Assembly: GCF_900105055.1 (NCBI RefSeq)
Contig: NZ_FNTA01000004.1
Span: 744,001 to 808,000, forward strand
DNA: 64,000 nt
Reading direction: 5' to 3'
From: Amycolatopsis lurida
GTDB taxonomy: Bacteria; Actinomycetota; Actinomycetes; Mycobacteriales; Pseudonocardiaceae
In this document: positions 41,280 to 50,095 of the stretch, piece by piece
How positions within the stretch are numbered: the stretch's first letter is position 1
Layout of the letters: every line of letters starts with the position of its first letter
Made by a program: the position numbers and the translations under genes
The notes under the pieces: model-generated
The model's input: only the letters and a program-made list of their open reading frames with translations
Database searches by the model: none
Told to the model about the DNA's origin: nothing

Positions 41280-42575
41280 ATGCGCGTGGTGATCGTCGGA
41301 GGCGGGTTCGCCGGCTACAACGCGGCCAAGACCCTCCTCAAGTCGGTCGGGGACGACACGGAAGTCGTCGTCCTGAACCCGACCGACTACTTCCTCTATC
41401 TCCCCCTGCTCCCCGAAGTCGCCGCCGGGATCCTCGAACCGCGGCGGATTTCGGTGTCCATCCCCGGCACGTTGCGCGGTGTGCGCCTGGTGCTCGGCAC
41501 CGCCAAATCCGTCGATTTCGATGACCGCAGCGTGAGTTACACCGACCCCGAGGGCCGCGAGCGCTCCCTCGGCTACGACCGGCTCGTGCTCGCCGCGGGC
41601 AGTGTCAACAAGCTGCTGCCGATCCCCGGCGTGCCCGAGTACGCCCATGGTTTCCGCGGCCTGCCCGAAGCCCTCTACCTGCGGGACCACGTCACCCGGC
41701 AGATAGAACTCGCCGCCTCGGCACAGGATCCGGCCGAACGCGACGCGCGGTGCACCTTCGTCGTGGTCGGCGCCGGCTACACCGGCACGGAGGTCGCCGC
41801 GCAGGGGCCGGCGTTCACCGCCGCGCTCGCCGCGCGGCACCCCGAACTGAAGGATCAGAAGATCCGGTGGCTGCTGCTGGACGTGGCCGAGCGGGTCCTG
41901 CCGGAACTCGACCGGCGGCTCGGCGCCACGGCGGACGAGGTGCTGCGCGAACGCGGCGTCGAGGTGCTGATGAAGACGTCGCTCGACGACGCGGGCGACA
42001 CGGGGGTCACGCTGACCTCCGGTGAATCCGTGCCGACCCACACTCTCGTGTGGTGCGTCGGGGTCCGGCCGGACCCGCTGATCGAGGACTTGGGGCTGAA
42101 GACGGCCAAGGGAAGGCTCGTCGTGACAGCGCAGCTGAACGTTCCCGGACGGCGCGACGTCTACGCGTGCGGGGACGCGGCGGCCGTTCCGGATCTGACC
42201 AGGCCCGGCGAGTACACGCCGATGACGGCCCAGCACGCCGAACGCCAGGGCAAACTCGCCGGGCGGAACGTCGCGGCGTCGCTCGGGCATGGTTCGCACG
42301 GCACTTACCGGCACCACGATCTCGGCTTCGTCGTCGACCTCGGCGCTCACCGGGCCGCGGCGAATCCCTTGCACATCCCGCTTTCCGGGTTCGCCGCCAA
42401 GGCGGTGACCCGCGGCTACCATCTGCTGGCCATGCCGGGCAACCGGCTGCGCACCGCCACCGATTGGGCGCTCGAAGCGGTGACGAAGCGGCAGACAGTC
42501 CAATTAGGACTCGTCCGTTCGGGTTCGGTGCCGCTGGACACGGATTCCCCCGAGCTTCCCCGCACGAACTGCTAG
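41280..42575 (+). CDS. type II NADH dehydrogenase-like FAD oxidoreductase
   Basis: A 431-residue two-dinucleotide-binding flavoprotein. VVIVGGGFAGYNAAKTL binds FAD, FVVVGAGYTGTEVAAQ binds NAD(P)H, and DVYACGDAAAVPD is the FAD C-terminal motif. It resembles NDH-2, which passes electrons from NADH to quinone without proton pumping. It starts three bases after the DUF4235 gene, so the cassette may be membrane-bound and redox-linked. Confidence 0.88.
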   Translation: MRVVIVGGGFAGYNAAKTLLKSVGDDTEVVVLNPTDYFLYLPLLPEVAAGILEPRRISVSIPGTLRGVRLVLGTAKSVDFDDRSVSYTDPEGRERSLGYDRLVLAAGSVNKLLPIPGVPEYAHGFRGLPEALYLRDHVTRQIELAASAQDPAERDARCTFVVVGAGYTGTEVAAQGPAFTAALAARHPELKDQKIRWLLLDVAERVLPELDRRLGATADEVLRERGVEVLMKTSLDDAGDTGVTLTSGESVPTHTLVWCVGVRPDPLIEDLGLKTAKGRLVVTAQLNVPGRRDVYACGDAAAVPDLTRPGEYTPMTAQHAERQGKLAGRNVAASLGHGSHGTYRHHDLGFVVDLGAHRAAANPLHIPLSGFAAKAVTRGYHLLAMPGNRLRTATDWALEAVTKRQTVQLGLVRSGSVPLDTDSPELPRTNC

Positions 42576-42588
42576 AGGAGAGAGGCCC

Positions 42589-43092
42589 ATGACCGCCCAA
42601 TCCGATCCCGTCCGCGCCGAAGGCCCCTCGGTCGTCACCGACGGCGGTCCCGAAGGCGCGAAGCTGCTGGTCCTCGACCCGGCGGGCGAAGGCAAGCACG
42701 GTGAACTCCCGGCCACATGGCGCCCGCTCGCGGCCCAGCGTCAGATCATCTGGTGCAGGCTGCCGGTCGACGGCGCGCTCAGCCAGGCCGAAGACGTGCT
42801 CGGCGACGCGGAACCCGGTGGCCCGCCGATCGACGTCGTGGCCGCCGGAGACGCGGCCGCGGACGCGCTGCGGCTGGCCGAACGCCACCCCGGCGCCGCG
42901 TCCCATGTCCTGCTCGTCGACCCGGTGCCGGACGAGTCGTCCGGACTCGCCGAACGGGTGCGTTCGTCCGGAACCGCCGTGGACGTGCTCCCCCACAGCA
43001 CCGGTGAGCCGTACAACCGGGTCCCGCCACCGCTGCCGCTCGGGCATCCGGACGTCGTCGCGGGGATCACCAAGATCCTCGAGGACGTTTAG
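42589..43092 (+). CDS. uncharacterised alpha/beta-hydrolase-like protein
   Basis: A 167-residue protein with alternating strands and helices (PIDVVAAGDAAADALRLAER; ASHVLLVDPVPDES) recalling a truncated alpha/beta hydrolase. A nucleophile-elbow serine is not seen, so enzyme activity is doubtful. GAGGAGAGAGG precedes the ATG; it is probably the last gene of the cassette operon. Confidence 0.72.
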   Translation: MTAQSDPVRAEGPSVVTDGGPEGAKLLVLDPAGEGKHGELPATWRPLAAQRQIIWCRLPVDGALSQAEDVLGDAEPGGPPIDVVAAGDAAADALRLAERHPGAASHVLLVDPVPDESSGLAERVRSSGTAVDVLPHSTGEPYNRVPPPLPLGHPDVVAGITKILEDV

Positions 43093-43112
43093 CCGCCGGA
43101 GGGCGGCGGTAT
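43087..43112 (+). promoter_or_regulatory. SigF-like promoter for the TPP enzyme gene
   Basis: GTTT (43087-43090), 16 bases, CGGTAT (43107-43112); one mismatch in the -10. The spacer forms a small hairpin. Confidence 0.4.
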
Positions 43113-43121
43113 CCGCCGACC

Positions 43122-44912
43122 ATGAGCGAAACCGTTGCGGACCATGTTCTGACCAGGCTGCGCGAATGGGACGTGGAGCAGGTCTTCGCCTATCCCGGGG
43201 ACGGGATCAACGGGCTGGTGAGCGCGTTCGGCGCGGCGGAGAACAAGCCTCGTTTCGTGCAGACGCGGCACGAGGAGATGGCGGCGTTCGCGGCCGTGGG
43301 CTACGCGAAACTCAGCGGACGGCCCGGTGTCTGCATGGCGACGTCCGGTCCGGGGGCGATCCACCTGCTCAACGGTCTCTACGACGCCAAACTCGACCAC
43401 GTGCCGGTGGTGGCGATCGTCGGGCAGACGGCGCGCAGCGCGATGGGCGGCAGTTACCAGCAGGAGGTGGATCTGCAGGCGTTGTTCAAGGACGTCGCGA
43501 GCGAGTACCTCGTGGAGGTGAACGTCCCCGAACAGCTGCCGAACGCGCTCGACCGTGCCCTCCGCACGGCCATCGCGCAGCGCGCGCCCACGGCGCTGAT
43601 CATCCCCGCGGACCTTCAGGAGGAGACCTATCAGCCGCCGCGGCACGAGTTCAAGCACGTGCCGTCCTCCCCGCCCGATCATCCGCGGGCCAGTGTCATC
43701 CCGCCCTCGGAAGAGGTCGCCCGCGCGGCGGAGGTGCTGAACGCGGGTGAGAAGGTCGCGATCCTGCTCGGGCAGGGCGCGCGCAACGCCGTCACCGAGT
43801 TGCGCGAGGTCGCCGAACTGACCGGCGCCGGAGTGGCGAAAGCCTTGCTGGGCAAGGACGTCCTCCCCGACGACCTGCCGTACGTCACCGGCTCCATCGG
43901 CCTGCTCGGCACGCGGCCGACGTACGAGATGATGCGGGATTGCGACACGCTCCTGATCGTCGGTTCGAATATGCCGTACGCGCAGTTCCTGCCGGAATTC
44001 GGGCAGGCCCGCGCGGTCCAGATCGACATCGATCCCCGCTTCCTCGGCCTGCGGTATCCGACCGAGGTGAACCTTCTCGGCGACGCGAAGGGCACGCTGC
44101 AGCAGCTGATTCCGTTGCTGGAGCGCAAAACCGAGCGCGGCTGGCGCGAAAAAATCGAGAAGAACGTCGGCGAATGGCAAGAGACCCTGACCCGCCAGGC
44201 GATGCTGGACGCGAACCCGGTCAATCCGATGCGGATCGTGCACGAGCTGTCCGAGCGGATCCCCGAGGACGCCATCGTCACCGCCGACTCCGGTTCGGCC
44301 ACCAACTGGTACGCCAGGAACCTCCGGATGCGCGGCCGCATGCGGGGCACGCTCTCCGGCACCCTCGCGACGATGGGCTCCGGCGTCCCGTACGCGATCG
44401 GCGCGAAGTTCGCCCATCCCGACCGGCCGGTGATCGCCCTGGTCGGCGACGGCGCGATGCAGATGAACGGGATGGCGGAACTGCTGACCATCGCCCGCTA
44501 CCGCGAACTGTGGGCCGATCAGCGCTGCGTCGTCTGCGTCTTCCACAACGGCGATCTGAACCAGGTCACCTGGGAACTGCGGGCGATGGGCGGCTCGCCG
44601 AAGTTCGAGCCGTCGCAGAGCCTGCCGGAAGTGTCCTATTCGGACTTCGCGCTGGAGATCGGCCTCGGCGGGATCGCCGTCGACGATCCCGCCCAGCTCG
44701 GCGAGGCGTGGGACGTTGCTCTGTCGGCCGACGTGCCCACGGTGCTCGACGTCCGCTGCGATCCCGAGGTGCCGCCGATTCCGCCGCACGCCACCTTCGA
44801 GCAGGTGAAGGCCATGACCGAAGCCGTCCTGAAGGGTGAGCCCGACGCCTGGCACCTGGTGACACAGGGGATCAAGACGAAGATGCAGGAGCTGCTGCCC
44901 TTGCGCCGCTGA
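43122..44912 (+). CDS. thiamine-diphosphate enzyme, pyruvate oxidase (PoxB)-like
   Basis: A 596-residue three-domain ThDP enzyme. The catalytic glutamate is in TRHEEMAAFAAVGYAK and the metal/ThDP motif is GDGAMQMNGMAELL with a following CVFHN. Overall resemblance is to pyruvate oxidase/dehydrogenase (quinone), which yields acetate and CO2, more than to acetolactate synthase. Its neighbour NDH-2-like gene suggests electron delivery to the respiratory chain in stress or stationary phase. Exact substrate unproven. Confidence 0.88.
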   Translation: MSETVADHVLTRLREWDVEQVFAYPGDGINGLVSAFGAAENKPRFVQTRHEEMAAFAAVGYAKLSGRPGVCMATSGPGAIHLLNGLYDAKLDHVPVVAIVGQTARSAMGGSYQQEVDLQALFKDVASEYLVEVNVPEQLPNALDRALRTAIAQRAPTALIIPADLQEETYQPPRHEFKHVPSSPPDHPRASVIPPSEEVARAAEVLNAGEKVAILLGQGARNAVTELREVAELTGAGVAKALLGKDVLPDDLPYVTGSIGLLGTRPTYEMMRDCDTLLIVGSNMPYAQFLPEFGQARAVQIDIDPRFLGLRYPTEVNLLGDAKGTLQQLIPLLERKTERGWREKIEKNVGEWQETLTRQAMLDANPVNPMRIVHELSERIPEDAIVTADSGSATNWYARNLRMRGRMRGTLSGTLATMGSGVPYAIGAKFAHPDRPVIALVGDGAMQMNGMAELLTIARYRELWADQRCVVCVFHNGDLNQVTWELRAMGGSPKFEPSQSLPEVSYSDFALEIGLGGIAVDDPAQLGEAWDVALSADVPTVLDVRCDPEVPPIPPHATFEQVKAMTEAVLKGEPDAWHLVTQGIKTKMQELLPLRR

Positions 44913-44915
44913 GAT

Positions 44916-45710
44916 TCACGCGCTGACGCCACCGTCGAGGACGATGTCGTGCCCCACGACGTACGCGGAGTCGTCCGAAGCCAGCCAGAGGACCGCCGCG
45001 GCGATCTCTTCGACCGCGCCGATCCGGCCGAGCGGGATGACCGAACCGAGCCGTTCGGCCCGGTCGGCCTCGGATTCGCCGGGCCGGAACGACATCCCCG
45101 TGTCGGTGGCGCCGGGGCTGACCGCGTTGATCCGGATGCCCTCGCCGATGTGGTCGCGGGCGGCGGTCCGGGTCAGCACGTCCACGGCCGCCTTCGAAGC
45201 GGCGTAGGCGGCCATTCCCGGCAGGCGGGTGTGCGAGCCGATGTTGGAGGCCATGTTGACGATGACTCCCCCGCCGCCCGCCCGCATCTGAGCGATCTCG
45301 TGCTTCATCGACAGCCACGTGCCCGTGAGATTCGTTCGCACGACGGCATCGAAGTCCTCTTCGTCCAGGTCCGCCGCCGGCGCGGGGCTGCCGAGCACAC
45401 CGGCGTTGTTGAACGCGATGTCGAGTTTGCCGTGCCGCCGCACGGTCTCGGCGACGAGACGCTCGACTTCGGGGCCGGCACTCACGTCGGCGGTCACCGC
45501 GTCGGCCGCACCGCCGTCGGCCTCGATCTCCTTCACCGTCTGACGCAGCTTCTCAGCGTCCCGCCCGGAAACGACGACCTGAGCGCCTTCGCGCGCGAAG
45601 GCGGCCGCCGTAGCGCGGCCGATTCCGGAGCCTCCGCCGGTGACCAGGACGACCTTGCCGCTGAATCGTGTCCCCACAGTAGTTACCACTTTCTGGTCCG
45701 ATCGTTCCAT
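44916..45710 (-). CDS. SDR-family oxidoreductase
   Basis: A 264-residue classical short-chain dehydrogenase: VLVTGGGSGIGRATA for NAD(P), NNAGVLG, and catalytic YAASKAA. The start shares one base with the stop of the TetR gene upstream (TAATG), so the pair is co-transcribed and the TetR probably controls this enzyme. Substrate unknown. Confidence 0.88.
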   Translation of the reverse strand: MERSDQKVVTTVGTRFSGKVVLVTGGGSGIGRATAAAFAREGAQVVVSGRDAEKLRQTVKEIEADGGAADAVTADVSAGPEVERLVAETVRRHGKLDIAFNNAGVLGSPAPAADLDEEDFDAVVRTNLTGTWLSMKHEIAQMRAGGGGVIVNMASNIGSHTRLPGMAAYAASKAAVDVLTRTAARDHIGEGIRINAVSPGATDTGMSFRPGESEADRAERLGSVIPLGRIGAVEEIAAAVLWLASDDSAYVVGHDIVLDGGVSA

Positions 45711-46309
45711 TATGAGTGTGTGCGAGCGGCTTCGAGCACCGCGATGGCCTGCTTCGCGGTCGCCCTGACCCGCGCCGCGGGATCCGGCCCCTTGCCCAGC
45801 ACCCGCATGCCCTGCAGGACGGTGAGCAGGAAGCCGGCCAGCTCTTCCGGGTCCGCGCCGGCGTCGAGTTCGCCCTGCGCCTTCGCGCGGCTCAACGCCA
45901 TCCGCACGGCCAGTTCGAGCGCGTCCCAGCTGCGCTCGACGACCCGCGCGACCTCGGGATCCTTCGGCATCATCTCCATGGCGGCGTTGACCACGAAGCA
46001 GCCCTTACGCCCCGACTCGCCCAGTATTTCGGCGAGATAGCGGTCAATGAGCCGCCGCACGCCCGCGAGCGCAGGACCCGGCCCGGCGAAATCCTCGACG
46101 AACCGCTGGTCGCCTCGGGCGATGTAGCGCTTCAAGGCCGTGAGGTACAGCTCGTGCTTGGTGCCGAACGTGGCGTAGAGACTCGCCTTGCCGATACCGA
46201 GCTCGGCGATCAGGTCACTGACCGAGGTGGCCTCGTACCCCTGCCGCCAGAACAGTTCCAGCGCAGCTTCGCAGGCCGCGTCGACGTCGAATTCCTTCAC
46301 CCGGGACAC
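45710..46309 (-). CDS. TetR/AcrR-family regulator of the SDR gene
   Basis: A 199-residue repressor; HTH at residues about 25-47 (SVSDLIAELGIGKASLYATF). The C-terminal ligand domain (YezE/YxaF-like, KGCFVVNAAMEMMP) has a cysteine pocket typical of sensors of electrophiles or quinones. A clear palindromic operator lies 23-34 bases before the ATG, suggesting autoregulation of the bicistronic transcript. Confidence 0.87.
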   Translation of the reverse strand: MSRVKEFDVDAACEAALELFWRQGYEATSVSDLIAELGIGKASLYATFGTKHELYLTALKRYIARGDQRFVEDFAGPGPALAGVRRLIDRYLAEILGESGRKGCFVVNAAMEMMPKDPEVARVVERSWDALELAVRMALSRAKAQGELDAGADPEELAGFLLTVLQGMRVLGKGPDPAARVRATAKQAIAVLEAARTHS

Positions 46310-46331
46310 GAGAGAAGCCTAGCCGAATCTG

Positions 46332-46343
46332 GACCGAACGGTC
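46332..46343. promoter_or_regulatory. TetR operator candidate
   Basis: GACCGAACGGTC, a perfect 5-base inverted repeat with an AA centre, as seen for YezE/AcrR-type sites. It precedes the TetR-SDR operon. Confidence 0.6.
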
Positions 46344-46409
46344 AAGAAAGCGATCGGTCTCGCGCCCCTGTCTCTCCAGCGGGCACCTCCTGGGCCCCAG
46401 GCGGGGGGC

Positions 46410-46462
46410 GTTGCGAAAGCCACTTTCGCAACGTTGAAGGTTGCGAAAGTGGCTTTCGCAAC
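46410..46462. repeat. nested palindrome, element A in reverse orientation
   Basis: Reverse complement of the composite at 7012-7061: the two hairpins are the same, but the joining heptamer reads GTTGAAG instead of CTTCAAC. It is again followed by a 21-base array. Confidence 0.85.
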
Positions 46463-46535
46463 CTCCACGCCAGGCGAGGTGAAAGCCTCAGCGGGTCAGC
46501 AAGGAAGCCGGCGTTCCCGATGCCTGAGGTTTCGC

Positions 46536-46700
46536 GTGATTGGCCGGACGACTCGCGTGATCCCGCGGACGACTCGCGTGACCAGATGGACGACACACCC
46601 GTGAGCGGGCTCCGCCGCGAGTCATCCGTGCAGACACGCGTGTCGTCCGTCCAATCACGCGTGTCGTCCGTGCAGTCACGCGTGTCGTCCGTTCGAGCGA
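46536..46700. repeat. 21-base-period inverted repeat array (locus 5)
   Basis: Direct units at 46536, 46557 and 46578; inverted units at 46617, 46638, 46659 and 46680. Same 3 + 4 layout and nearly the same unit sequences as locus 1. With element A it accounts for the 46310-46726 gap. Confidence 0.88.
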
Positions 46701-46726
46701 GTCACCGCTTCGCGGCGGCGACCTGC

Positions 46727-47095
46727 TCAACCACCCGAGTCGTAGGCCGACCGGGCCTCTTCCACCTTCGGCAGATTCTCCGTCGACCAGTCCGCGAGGG
46801 TCGCGAAAAGCGGGGCGAGGCTCCGGCCCAGGTCGCTGATCTCGTACTCGACTCTGGGCGGCACCTCGGCGTGATAGGTCCGGGTGAGCAGGCCGTCGCG
46901 TTCCAGTTGCCGCAGCCGTTGCGTCAGCACCTTCGGCGTGATCGAACCGATGCGCCGCTCGAGTTCGACGAACCGCTGCCTGCCGAATTCGTTGAGCGCC
47001 CACAGGATCGGCGTGGTCCAGCGGCTGAAGACGAGGTCGACCACCGGGGCGATCGGGCAGGCCTGTTCGGGGGTCGTCGAGGCGTCGGCGCGCAT
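46727..47095 (-). CDS. HxlR-family regulator
   Basis: A 122-residue winged-helix protein (ACPIAPVVDLVFSRWTTPIL; GSITPKVLTQRLRQLERDGL; EVPPRVEYEISDLGRSL). It is divergent from the acetyltransferase at 47175. An N-terminal cysteine typical of thiol-sensing family members is kept. Target unknown. Confidence 0.88.
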   Translation of the reverse strand: MRADASTTPEQACPIAPVVDLVFSRWTTPILWALNEFGRQRFVELERRIGSITPKVLTQRLRQLERDGLLTRTYHAEVPPRVEYEISDLGRSLAPLFATLADWSTENLPKVEEARSAYDSGG

Positions 47096-47174
47096 GCCGC
47101 CAAGGTACGCCGGGTTGCCGAGTTGTCATGATCCGGACACCCCATGAACCCATCTGTGCGCGTAACGTTCTGTT

Positions 47175-47699
47175 ATGGACTTGACCACCGAAAGGCTCGT
47201 CGTCCGCGAGTGGTCCGAGGACGACGCCGAAGCCGCGCTGGCGATCTACGGCACCACCGACGTGACCCGATGGCTCACCCCGGCGATGGACCGGGTGACC
47301 GACGCCGCGGCCATGCGTTCGGTTCTGCAGGCCTGGCAACAGGCGCAGCCGAATCTCGTGCCGCCGCGCGGGAGATGGGCGGTGCAGCGCAAGGAGGACG
47401 GCGTGGTCGTCGGCGGGCTGGGCATCCACCTGCTGCCACCGTTCGAAGAGGACCTGGAGATCAGCTGGCAGCTGCATCCGGACGCCTGGGGCGAGGGTTA
47501 CGCCTCCGAGGCCGCCCGCGCGCTGATCGGCTGGGCGTTCACCCAGGACACGGACGAGCTCTTCGCCGTCGCGCGGCCGAACAACGTGCGCGCCATCGCG
47601 ACCGCGAAACGGCTCGGGATGGTCTGGGTCGGGGAAACCGACAAGTACTACGGGCTGCGCCTTCAGGTGTACCGGATCCGGCACACGGACACGGTCTAG
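47175..47699 (+). CDS. GNAT N-acetyltransferase (RimJ/RimL-like)
   Basis: A 174-residue acetyltransferase of the RimJ/RimL group (DLTTERLVVREWSEDDAEAA; LHPDAWGEGYASEAARALI as acetyl-CoA loop; NVRAIATAKRLGMVWVG). Acceptor unknown. It is convergent with the long TetR gene, overlapping by four bases. Confidence 0.88.
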   Translation: MDLTTERLVVREWSEDDAEAALAIYGTTDVTRWLTPAMDRVTDAAAMRSVLQAWQQAQPNLVPPRGRWAVQRKEDGVVVGGLGIHLLPPFEEDLEISWQLHPDAWGEGYASEAARALIGWAFTQDTDELFAVARPNNVRAIATAKRLGMVWVGETDKYYGLRLQVYRIRHTDTV

Positions 47700-48772
47700 G
47701 CGCTGTCCACACGGGACACCTCGCCCGAGACGGCGTGTCCCGCGCCGCGCCCGTCCGCGGTGGCGACGATCCGCCCTCGTTCGACGCGGATCGCGACCTC
47801 GGTCTCGTCACTGACCGCGAGCACCCCCGCGGCCGCGGCCAGTGTCCCGGTCGCGTCGCACACCACGCGCAGTCGCGGCCAGGACGGCCGAGGGAAGGCC
47901 TGCCGTAGTCCGCCGCACACTTCCGCGACGATCAGCCGGGTCAACGGCACCAGCTCGGCGGGCTCGCTGGTCACGACGACGACGGTGACATCGCCGTTGT
48001 GAGCCCGGACGGCCTCTTCCGCGGCGGCCAGCCGATGCGTGCCCAGGAGGGCGACCACGCCATCGGCGGGTACGAAGGATTCGGCGCGCACGAGGTCGAG
48101 GCCCTCGGGCGGTGACCACGGCCGGTCGGCCGCCTGTGCCGCGGGCACGATCACCGGTGGCGCCCACCAGTCGTTGAGGGCCAGCCCAGCAAGCCGTTCG
48201 CAAGCGCTCACGACGTCGAAGGGTTCGACAAGCCCCGGCGCGGCGGCCGCCAGCTGGCCGGCGCCGTGCAGCGTCGTCAGCACGGTCTCCGCGAGCCGGA
48301 CCCGGCGCGGGATCGGCGATCCCGGCGGGCGCTCCGGCGGGTCGAGCCGCTCCAGCGCGAGGCCCAGCAACAGCCCGTTGAGCTTCACCAGCTGGGCGAA
48401 CGGCCGCCGGACGCGCTCATCAGCGAGCACCTCCGGTATCAGGTCGCGCACGAGGCCTGCCTGCTCGTCGTCCAGGGGAAACGCGGCCACTCGCGACCTG
48501 GCCAGTGCGCCCAGCGCGCCCTCGATCGTCTCGCCAGGCGCCGCGTGCGGCGCGCCCGCGGACTGTTCGGCCAGCTCGGCCAAGACGGCGAAGTACAGGG
48601 CGCGTTTTCCCGGGAAGTTCGAGTAGACCGCGCCGCGGGTGAGCTCCGCCCGCTCGGCGATGACGTCGATCTTGGCGTCGCGGAAGCCCTGCTGCGCGAA
48701 CTCGTCTCGCGCGGCGGCCAGCACCTTCGCGCGATTGCGCTCCTGCGTCTCCGCCCTGCTCAGCCGGACCAT
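47696..48772 (-). CDS. TetR-type regulator with a C-terminal thioredoxin-like extension
   Basis: At 358 residues it is about 150 longer than usual TetR proteins. Residues 1-60 are the HTH (KIDVIAERAELTRGAVYSNF), and the middle is the usual ligand domain. The tail (VRAHNGDVTVVVVTSEPAEL; RLRVVCDATGTLAAAAGVLA) looks like a degenerate thioredoxin/peroxiredoxin fold without a CXXC motif. GGGAGG precedes ATG 48772. It is divergent from the second P450, and a perfect palindrome between them is its likely operator. Confidence 0.83.
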   Translation of the reverse strand: MVRLSRAETQERNRAKVLAAARDEFAQQGFRDAKIDVIAERAELTRGAVYSNFPGKRALYFAVLAELAEQSAGAPHAAPGETIEGALGALARSRVAAFPLDDEQAGLVRDLIPEVLADERVRRPFAQLVKLNGLLLGLALERLDPPERPPGSPIPRRVRLAETVLTTLHGAGQLAAAAPGLVEPFDVVSACERLAGLALNDWWAPPVIVPAAQAADRPWSPPEGLDLVRAESFVPADGVVALLGTHRLAAAEEAVRAHNGDVTVVVVTSEPAELVPLTRLIVAEVCGGLRQAFPRPSWPRLRVVCDATGTLAAAAGVLAVSDETEVAIRVERGRIVATADGRGAGHAVSGEVSRVDSA

Positions 48773-48829
48773 CGGCCTCCCGTCAGCCAGCACGTTGCCC
48801 TCGGACCCGGATCAAGATACCTTGACCAT

Positions 48830-48850
48830 TCAGATGATGAGAACATCTGA
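48830..48850. promoter_or_regulatory. operator palindrome between TetR and P450 genes
   Basis: TCAGATG and CATCTGA, a perfect 7-base inverted repeat with 7-base spacer, in the 106-base divergent gap, overlapping the likely P450 promoter (TTGACC at 48822). Confidence 0.65.
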
Positions 48851-48878
48851 TTTGAACATCCGAACTGGGAGACCCGCC

Positions 48879-50069
48879 TTGTCCGACGTTCCCGAGATCC
48901 TCCTGACCGACCCCGAGGTCCTCCGTGACCCGTTCACCGCCTACGGACCGGCCCGCGAGCGCTCCCCGATCGCCAAGCTCAGCGCACCCGGGTTCTCCAT
49001 GTGGGCGGTGCTGCGCCACGAAGAGGCGCGCAAGATGCTGAGCGATCCGCGGTTCGCCCTGAGCGCGAACAGCTACCAGCGCATGGACATCCCCGATCAC
49101 TGTCGCCCGTACATGCGGACGATGCAGGAGGTCGAGGGCCCCGAACACCTCCGGCTCCGGCGGCTCGTCGCCCCCGCCTTCACCCCGCGCAAGGCGGGGG
49201 CCCTCCGCCCGGGGATCGAGCGGCTCGCGGACGACCTTCTCGACGAACTCGCCGGGGAAGACCGGATCGACCTGGTCTCCGCCTTCGCCCGGCCCCTGCC
49301 GGTCGACGTGATCTGCGCATTGGTCGGCATCCCCGCGGCCGACCGCCCGCGGTGGCGCGAATACGGCGCGCTGGTCTCGGCGGGCGACGGCGCCGGACTC
49401 GCGAAAGCGGTCCCCGGGATCGTCGAGGGCGCGCTCGCCGCCATCGCGGACCGGAAACTCCACGCGGGTGAGGACGTCGTCTCGCAACTGCTCCGGATCC
49501 AGGCCGAAGACGGCGACAGGCTCAGCGAAACCGAACTGGTCGCCCTGGTCTGGCAACTCGTGCTCGGCGGCCAGGTGCCCGGCAACCTCATCGCCAACGC
49601 CGTCGAAATCCTGCTGTCCCATCCCGGACAGCTGGCCGCGCTGCGCGAAGACCCCGCGCTCATGCCCGGCGTGGTCGAGGAGGTGATGCGCTGGCAGAGC
49701 CCCCAGCTGCTGACGATCCCCCGGTTCGCCACCACGGACGTCCGGATCGGCGATGTCCTCATCCCCGAAGGAGAACCTGTTACCGTTGCGATCGCGGCGG
49801 CGAACCGGGACCCGAGGGCATTCGGAGACCCGGACGTCTTCGACATCCGGCGCGCGGCGGGCCCCGCCTGGCATCTCGCCTTCGCCCACGGGCCGCACTT
49901 CTGCCTCGGCGCTTCCCTGGCCAGGGTTCAGGCCGAGGTCGCGCTCACCGCCCTGCTGCGCAGGTTCCCCGACCTGGTACTCGCCGACGGCCTGCTCCGG
50001 ATCCCGGACCCGGGCACCTGGCGGCTGAACGCCTTGCCGGTCACCCTGCACGCCACGGTTGCGAACTGA
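48879..50069 (+). CDS. cytochrome P450 (second)
   Basis: A 396-residue bacterial P450 with haem loop FAHGPHFCLGASLAR and ExxR in VEEVMRW. The I helix reads LVLGGQVPGNLIANA: the normal acid-threonine pair for oxygen activation is missing, which occurs in P450s with unusual chemistry or substrate-assisted proton delivery. Start TTG 48879 (LSDVPEILLTD) has GGGAG eight bases upstream; ATGs at 48834/48837 lie within the operator. Controlled by the divergent TetR, it probably acts in detoxification or tailoring. No redox partner nearby. Confidence 0.88.
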   Translation: MSDVPEILLTDPEVLRDPFTAYGPARERSPIAKLSAPGFSMWAVLRHEEARKMLSDPRFALSANSYQRMDIPDHCRPYMRTMQEVEGPEHLRLRRLVAPAFTPRKAGALRPGIERLADDLLDELAGEDRIDLVSAFARPLPVDVICALVGIPAADRPRWREYGALVSAGDGAGLAKAVPGIVEGALAAIADRKLHAGEDVVSQLLRIQAEDGDRLSETELVALVWQLVLGGQVPGNLIANAVEILLSHPGQLAALREDPALMPGVVEEVMRWQSPQLLTIPRFATTDVRIGDVLIPEGEPVTVAIAAANRDPRAFGDPDVFDIRRAAGPAWHLAFAHGPHFCLGASLARVQAEVALTALLRRFPDLVLADGLLRIPDPGTWRLNALPVTLHATVAN

Positions 50070-50095
50070 AACACGTTCTAATAGCGTGACCGGTT

